The notes beneath the pieces are model-generated. The model worked only from the letters and a program-made list of their open reading frames with translations, was not told the DNA's origin and searched no databases. A DNA stretch of 21,689 nt, from the NCBI GenBank assembly GCA_033064195.1, contig JARBJD010000704.1, positions 1 through 21,689 of the forward strand. Reading direction: 5' to 3'. The position numbers and the translations under genes were made by a program. Every line of letters begins with the position of its first letter. Positions within the stretch are counted from its first letter, which is position 1. Positions 18,200-21,689 of this stretch are shown in pieces. Source of the DNA: Blattamonas nauphoetae (Eukaryota > Preaxostyla > Oxymonadida).

Positions 18200-18739
18200 A
18201 TTCTATATCCACTATTCTTCAAGAACGCTGCACACTTTGCATTTTATTGCACTACAATCACTCGAACGGCAGATGGCCTCTCTTCGATGGGTCATGCCGT
18301 CATCTGTCTTCACTGGAATTGTAAGAATAGGTGTTCTCGACACAACAAGTCCGATCCCCGAAGTGGGTGAATCCATTGGGTGTGAAGTTTGGAGTGTGTT
18401 TCCCTCATTTTCATCTCTCCGATCGAACTCGACATCCACGTACCACCTGTCTCAAAGCACGTTTTGCCACTCCAAAATTGAAGGGAAGGGGATTGCGTGC
18501 GGATGGAGGTGGAGATGGACTCAAATCCTCGAACACTCCAATTCTTCGTGAATGGCGAAAGTGGCCGCTGTTTCGTGTCTGGCCTTCCACGGTCTGTCAG
18601 AATCGGCGTGTGCACACCGTTCTTCATTTTCTTTTCCAGTTCTCCGTTTTGGGCAAGGCACATCATTCAGAATTGACAGAATCGCTGAACAGCAAAGACC
18701 AACACCAATCGCACCAGATGTAGGAGAATTCGTGTGGTA
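18200..18739 (+). pseudogene. SPRY module 2, decayed
   Basis: Homologous to module 1: AAHFAFYCTTITRTADGL, IVRIGVLDTTSPIPEVGESI, then after a frame change in a G run near 18490, DCVRMEVEMDSNPRTLQFF and VNGESGRCFVSGLPRSVRIG, and finally GQGTSFRIDRIAEQQRPTPI before a stop. Here the consensus-like DCVRMEVEMDS is intact, so this copy is less altered in the core than module 1. The frame change between VRIG and GQGTSFRID coincides with a 34-base segment (18606-18639, GC...AG) at the same place as in module 1. SPRY domains usually bind partner proteins; the partner is unknown. Confidence 0.62.
18606..18639 (+). other. Candidate 34-nt intron (GC-AG) in SPRY module 2
   Basis: GCGTGTGC...TTTTCCAG between RI and LRFGQGTSFRID; pyrimidine-rich before the acceptor. 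The other copy has GT at the donor. Confidence 0.3.
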
Positions 18740-19739
18740 ACGAGAATTCAATCTGCATACATGATGTGCTTCGCATTTTCTCGAAAGATGCTGAGATCGA
18801 AACGGACAACTCACAATCTTTCACTTCACAACTGGCCACAATCGCTACTTTCTCCCATTTGGACGTGCAATGTTCCTTCGCTTCATGCCCACATCGAAAA
18901 CCTGCCCGCATTCTCCAACAATCTCGGATACTCGCTGGAAGGCCTCGCCCGCTCTTTCACTCCGAATGGGCCGAACAGCAAAATTGTGCGATATCTCCAC
19001 GCTTTTTGGGAAGCTGGATCAAACAGCACGTGTCGCCGTCAGCTGAACAACACTTATAACACGGCGTCGAAACAAAATCAATCGAACACTCATTGCCGTC
19101 CTCCAACTCCCCTTCTTTCGGCTGTCTCCCAATCGTTTCTCGTTTCCTGGCCAGTGATGCAGCGCACTCTTCTTAAAGTGGATACTCGAGTCATTTTATG
19201 TTAATTCCTCTGTTTTCGGTTTTCGTCATTTTTCCAAATGTGTCAATAGTGGCATTCAATCCAGACCTCACACAATCAATTCCTCCCGATATTCTTTGTT
19301 TGTCCCTAACTGAATGGTTCTTGTGACTTAATTTAGTCGATTCTCCATTCATGGGATGGATCGTCTCTGGGTTCATCTCCGAAGCTTCACCGTTGCACTC
19401 GGAGACTGGATGAAACCGATACAGGAGTGGTCCAATCTGGGAAACGGATTATGTAATCTCTGTTTCCGGAAGAGTTCGAAAACACATTCGAACAGATGGA
19501 GTACAAGGACAAAGACCCAGCTTAAAGTGTCTCAGTTGTTTGCGATTGTCACTCCATCTCGCAATTACTGGGATCGAATGTGAAGAAGCAGTGACCGATT
19601 TCATCTGAAATGACGCGTCGAAAGTGCCTCTCTCGAATGACTCAACTCATTTCCGTGGACTCTCCTTCGATGTTTGGAATACTCTGATTGCTGACGCAGA
19701 CGAACAGAGTATGCGATCACCTCCACTCGTCCTGAAGTG
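18740..19739. other. Unassigned, decayed coding-like sequence
   Basis: Frames are fragmentary. Phrases such as MLRIFSKDAEIETDNSQSF (from 18766), YSLEGLARSFTPNGPNSKIV and, at about 19461-19515, LFPEEFENTFEQMEYKDKDP look protein-like, but stops interrupt them. The A+T-richer 19200-19340 holds nothing I can name. Confidence 0.3.
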
Positions 19740-20480
19740 GGTTACTCTTTTGGGTTCGTCGTTCTCAACACGGCTGTCTTTGATTGTCACATCGTCAACC
19801 GTCCTCTCTCCACACAATTCCTTGCGTCCCTGTACGATCCATTGTGACCAGATTATCTTTCCCATTCTCGACTTTTGGACCATCTCAAACATAAATCTCG
19901 TTTATCTCTTACAAATGGAATGTGGCCTGCACTCCCATCATTTCACATCCACCCAGATCTGGTTCCGTGATCATCCCCGTAGAACTTGTTCTCTATCATT
20001 GTTCTCGTTCCGGGAACCAATCACCAAACAGTCATCCGAAACCGAAGCATCGAATCAATCTTGTCAACTCTGTTGGTCCACATGGGGTTTACTCTACATT
20101 GCACCTCGTCGGGGATGGAGCAACTTGTTGCGCACCAACAACGACCGTTCGAAAACGATCCCATGAATCACTGTTCTGATAACGATTCTAGAACGACTAT
20201 TTTGCATACACCAGCAACTTCATACAACCATAACACTTCGTTCTGTTTGATTGGTCGTCCATGGTTTGATTCATGGTCAGAAAATGACGTCATATTACAC
20301 ATGCTGAACTTGTCAGTCCAAACCGGAAAGTGATCAATCGACAATAATGATCATCGGACGTTTGTTTCTCCTTTTCATCGCTATTACTATCTCTTCAGCA
20401 CTTTGGTTCACCGTAATCGATGGACTTTCCAATATTCAGGAGTGACTGCTGTGATGAGCGAGGAGGATTTGATTCGATGT
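19740..20480 (+). pseudogene. Possible HECT-type ubiquitin ligase remnant
   Basis: One frame gives FGFVVLNTAVFDCHIVNRPL then STQFLASLYDPL, like the HECT N-lobe pattern 'F-x-G-x-x-x-A-x-x-D-x-R-x-x-D-x-P-L-x-x-x-F'. Further on come PVEL / LVPGTNHQTVIRNRSIESIL, like HECT 'EL-x-P-G-G-x-N-x-x-V-T-x-x-N-x-x-E-Y-I', and YSGVTAVMSEEDLIRCLLSF, like the 'F-x-x-E-E-L-x-x-L-L-x-G' segment. The three pieces are in the family's order but in different frames with stops between. The catalytic Cys region (L-P-x-A-x-T-C-F-N) is not seen. The match is by eye and weak; an unrelated decayed helical protein is possible. Confidence 0.33.
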
Positions 20481-20495
20481 TTGTTGTCGTTTAAC

Positions 20496-20810
20496 CTACA
20501 TGTGTGCCTTCTTTTCTTTCTCAATGATCTGTTTGAACAGATATCCAATGCAGATACTCACTGTTTGTGAGAACCATTTCTCAACGGCTTCGTTCGTGCT
20601 TTCCGCAATCTCACAATCCTCATCATGCATTCGCTTCAGAACCATGGAAACACCTCGCACGCTAGAAAGAACATGAAAGACGGCAGACCAGAGTTCCACA
20701 AAATGTTTGGATGGAGTTTTGAGGACGGGACGATCATCATGACCAACTTGTACTTTATAAGTCGCTGAAAGACTCTGATACTCAGCGCAATATGTTTTAT
20801 CAAGTTTTTG
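20496..20810 (-). CDS. Unknown protein, open exon or gene fragment
   Basis: The minus strand is open for about 104 codons before the stop at 20496: QKLDKTYCAEYQSLSATYKV, then VGHDDRPVLKTPSKHFVELW, VFHVLSSVRGVSMVLKRMHD and FKQIIEKEKKAHM. There is no ATG near its 5' end and a TGA stands just upstream at 20811-20813, so it is either a 3' exon whose upstream exon lies to the right, or a fragment. It looks like a helical, soluble domain. No family recognised. It is convergent with the plus-strand remnants. Confidence 0.4.
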   Translation of the reverse strand, partial: QKLDKTYCAEYQSLSATYKVQVGHDDRPVLKTPSKHFVELWSAVFHVLSSVRGVSMVLKRMHDEDCEIAESTNEAVEKWFSQTVSICIGYLFKQIIEKEKKAHM

Positions 20811-20813
20811 TCA

Positions 20814-21689
20814 TAGATGTCTCTTTTTGGTGTGATTTTCCTTCCTTTTCTTCAAATTGGTTGTCGATGTCTCTCTCCGAAGAAAGTCACCATGTCTTCG
20901 AATATTCTCAAAGATTACCTCAGACGGTCCAAATGGGGAGTAAAATTTGAAATGATGTGAAATGGACGAGTTAAATTTGAGGGAAGATCAGAAGTGAACT
21001 GACACATTCTGGAAGGAGAGAACAGCCTGAATCTAGACGATCCTTTGAGTGCGAGGCCTGATACTTCGCATGTATGTCATGATTCTTGTCTCATATTCGG
21101 CCCGTTCGACGACCCTAATTGGAGAACAAGTTGTTCGTTTCTTCCCGATACAATTTGATATTTTGAAGAGGAGATGATGCTCAAAGAGATCATTGGTTGA
21201 GGCAGGACAGTGTTCAATTCGGATGGGTTGGACATGTCGTGGAATGGGGTGGTGCTCGTTGGTCTTTGAACATTATCAAGTGAGGAAGAATCAAGGTCTA
21301 CGATCTAATGAAGCTTCTTTTGATTGCGCTCCGATGGTTTAACTGTTGGTGGAAGTGTCAAAAATAGGCTTGTGGAGTTGTTGGCGATGTTGATTGAATC
21401 GTGTAGGAACTGGCCAGAAGACGAAGAAGGTCATATAGGCAAGTGATGATGGTTCGTTATTGGGAATTGGATTCAAACCATTTGATTGAGATGTATATTG
21501 ACATATTGGGATGGTGCCACTGGGATTTCTGAGGAGAGAGTTGTGGTTCCCCGGGTGAAGTGGAATCCGGCCCAAGGTGCGGGAGGAACGAAATAGATCG
21601 TTGCAGAAGCCGGAACAGATAAGTACGTAAGAGCGATTCATATTTCTCCGCGATGATATCAGTGTAGAGATGATTGGATAGCCGTTGAC
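20814..21689. other. No assignable feature
   Basis: Frames on both strands are short and lack protein-like character. No tRNA cloverleaf, repeat or inverted ends noticed. If the minus-strand exon at 20496-20810 belongs to an intact gene, its upstream exons should be here or beyond the edge. Confidence 0.35.

Noticed and set aside
21339-21641. 100-codon minus-strand frame near the right edge
   Set aside because: Composition is not protein-like and no motif or neighbouring exon supports it.
1-21689. CRISPR array, rRNA gene or bacterial-type operon
   Set aside because: No regularly spaced short repeats, no rRNA-like conserved sequence, and genes are separated and intron-bearing.

Overview
The window looks like a piece of a protist nuclear genome with short GT-AG introns, a standard genetic code and about half G+C. 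The mix of proteins (a β-helix / Ig-like-repeat / single-membrane-helix / degenerate-kinase surface protein, ARM-like helical proteins and SPRY modules) strongly recalls oxymonads such as Blattamonas. That assignment is from memory of the families, not from a search. Almost nothing here resembles a bacterial operon.

Layout. 1-448 (-): N-terminal part of an acidic unknown protein that runs off the left edge. 758-1876 (+): a frame-broken ARM-like gene with one clear intron. 2181-4776 (+): a long ARM-like/α-helical gene, probably two exons. 4777-5352: purine-rich intergenic spacer between convergent genes. 5353-12636 (-): one very large surface-protein gene, read right to left: remnant of a β-helix, about 12-13 β-sandwich repeats, a second β-helix-like region, a transmembrane helix and a pseudokinase C-lobe. 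It is interrupted by a 444-bp inverted-repeat element (6706-7149) with a 5-bp target duplication, carries a one-base frame change in a G run near its 3' end, and loses its N-terminus where an inverted fragment of a related gene (12603-13037, +) abuts it.

13038-13948 is mostly unassigned, with short palindromes. From 13949 rightwards the plus strand is a graveyard of decayed genes: a multi-exon lecithin:cholesterol acyltransferase-like (LCAT/PLA2G15-like) lipase/acyltransferase pseudogene (13949-15876), an unassigned coding-like stretch, two related SPRY-module fragments (about 16540-17224 and 18200-18739), and a possible HECT ubiquitin-ligase remnant (about 19740-20480). On the minus strand, 20496-20810 is an open, protein-like exon. 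The last 0.9 kb shows nothing I can assign.

The left 13 kb therefore holds a plausible cell-surface receptor-like gene with helical-repeat neighbours, and the right 8 kb is a decaying, rearranged region. The clearest structural discoveries are the small transposon inside the surface gene, the near-identical 672-bp internal tandem repeats, the inverted paralogous fragment and a candidate pair of 34-nt introns in the SPRY copies.
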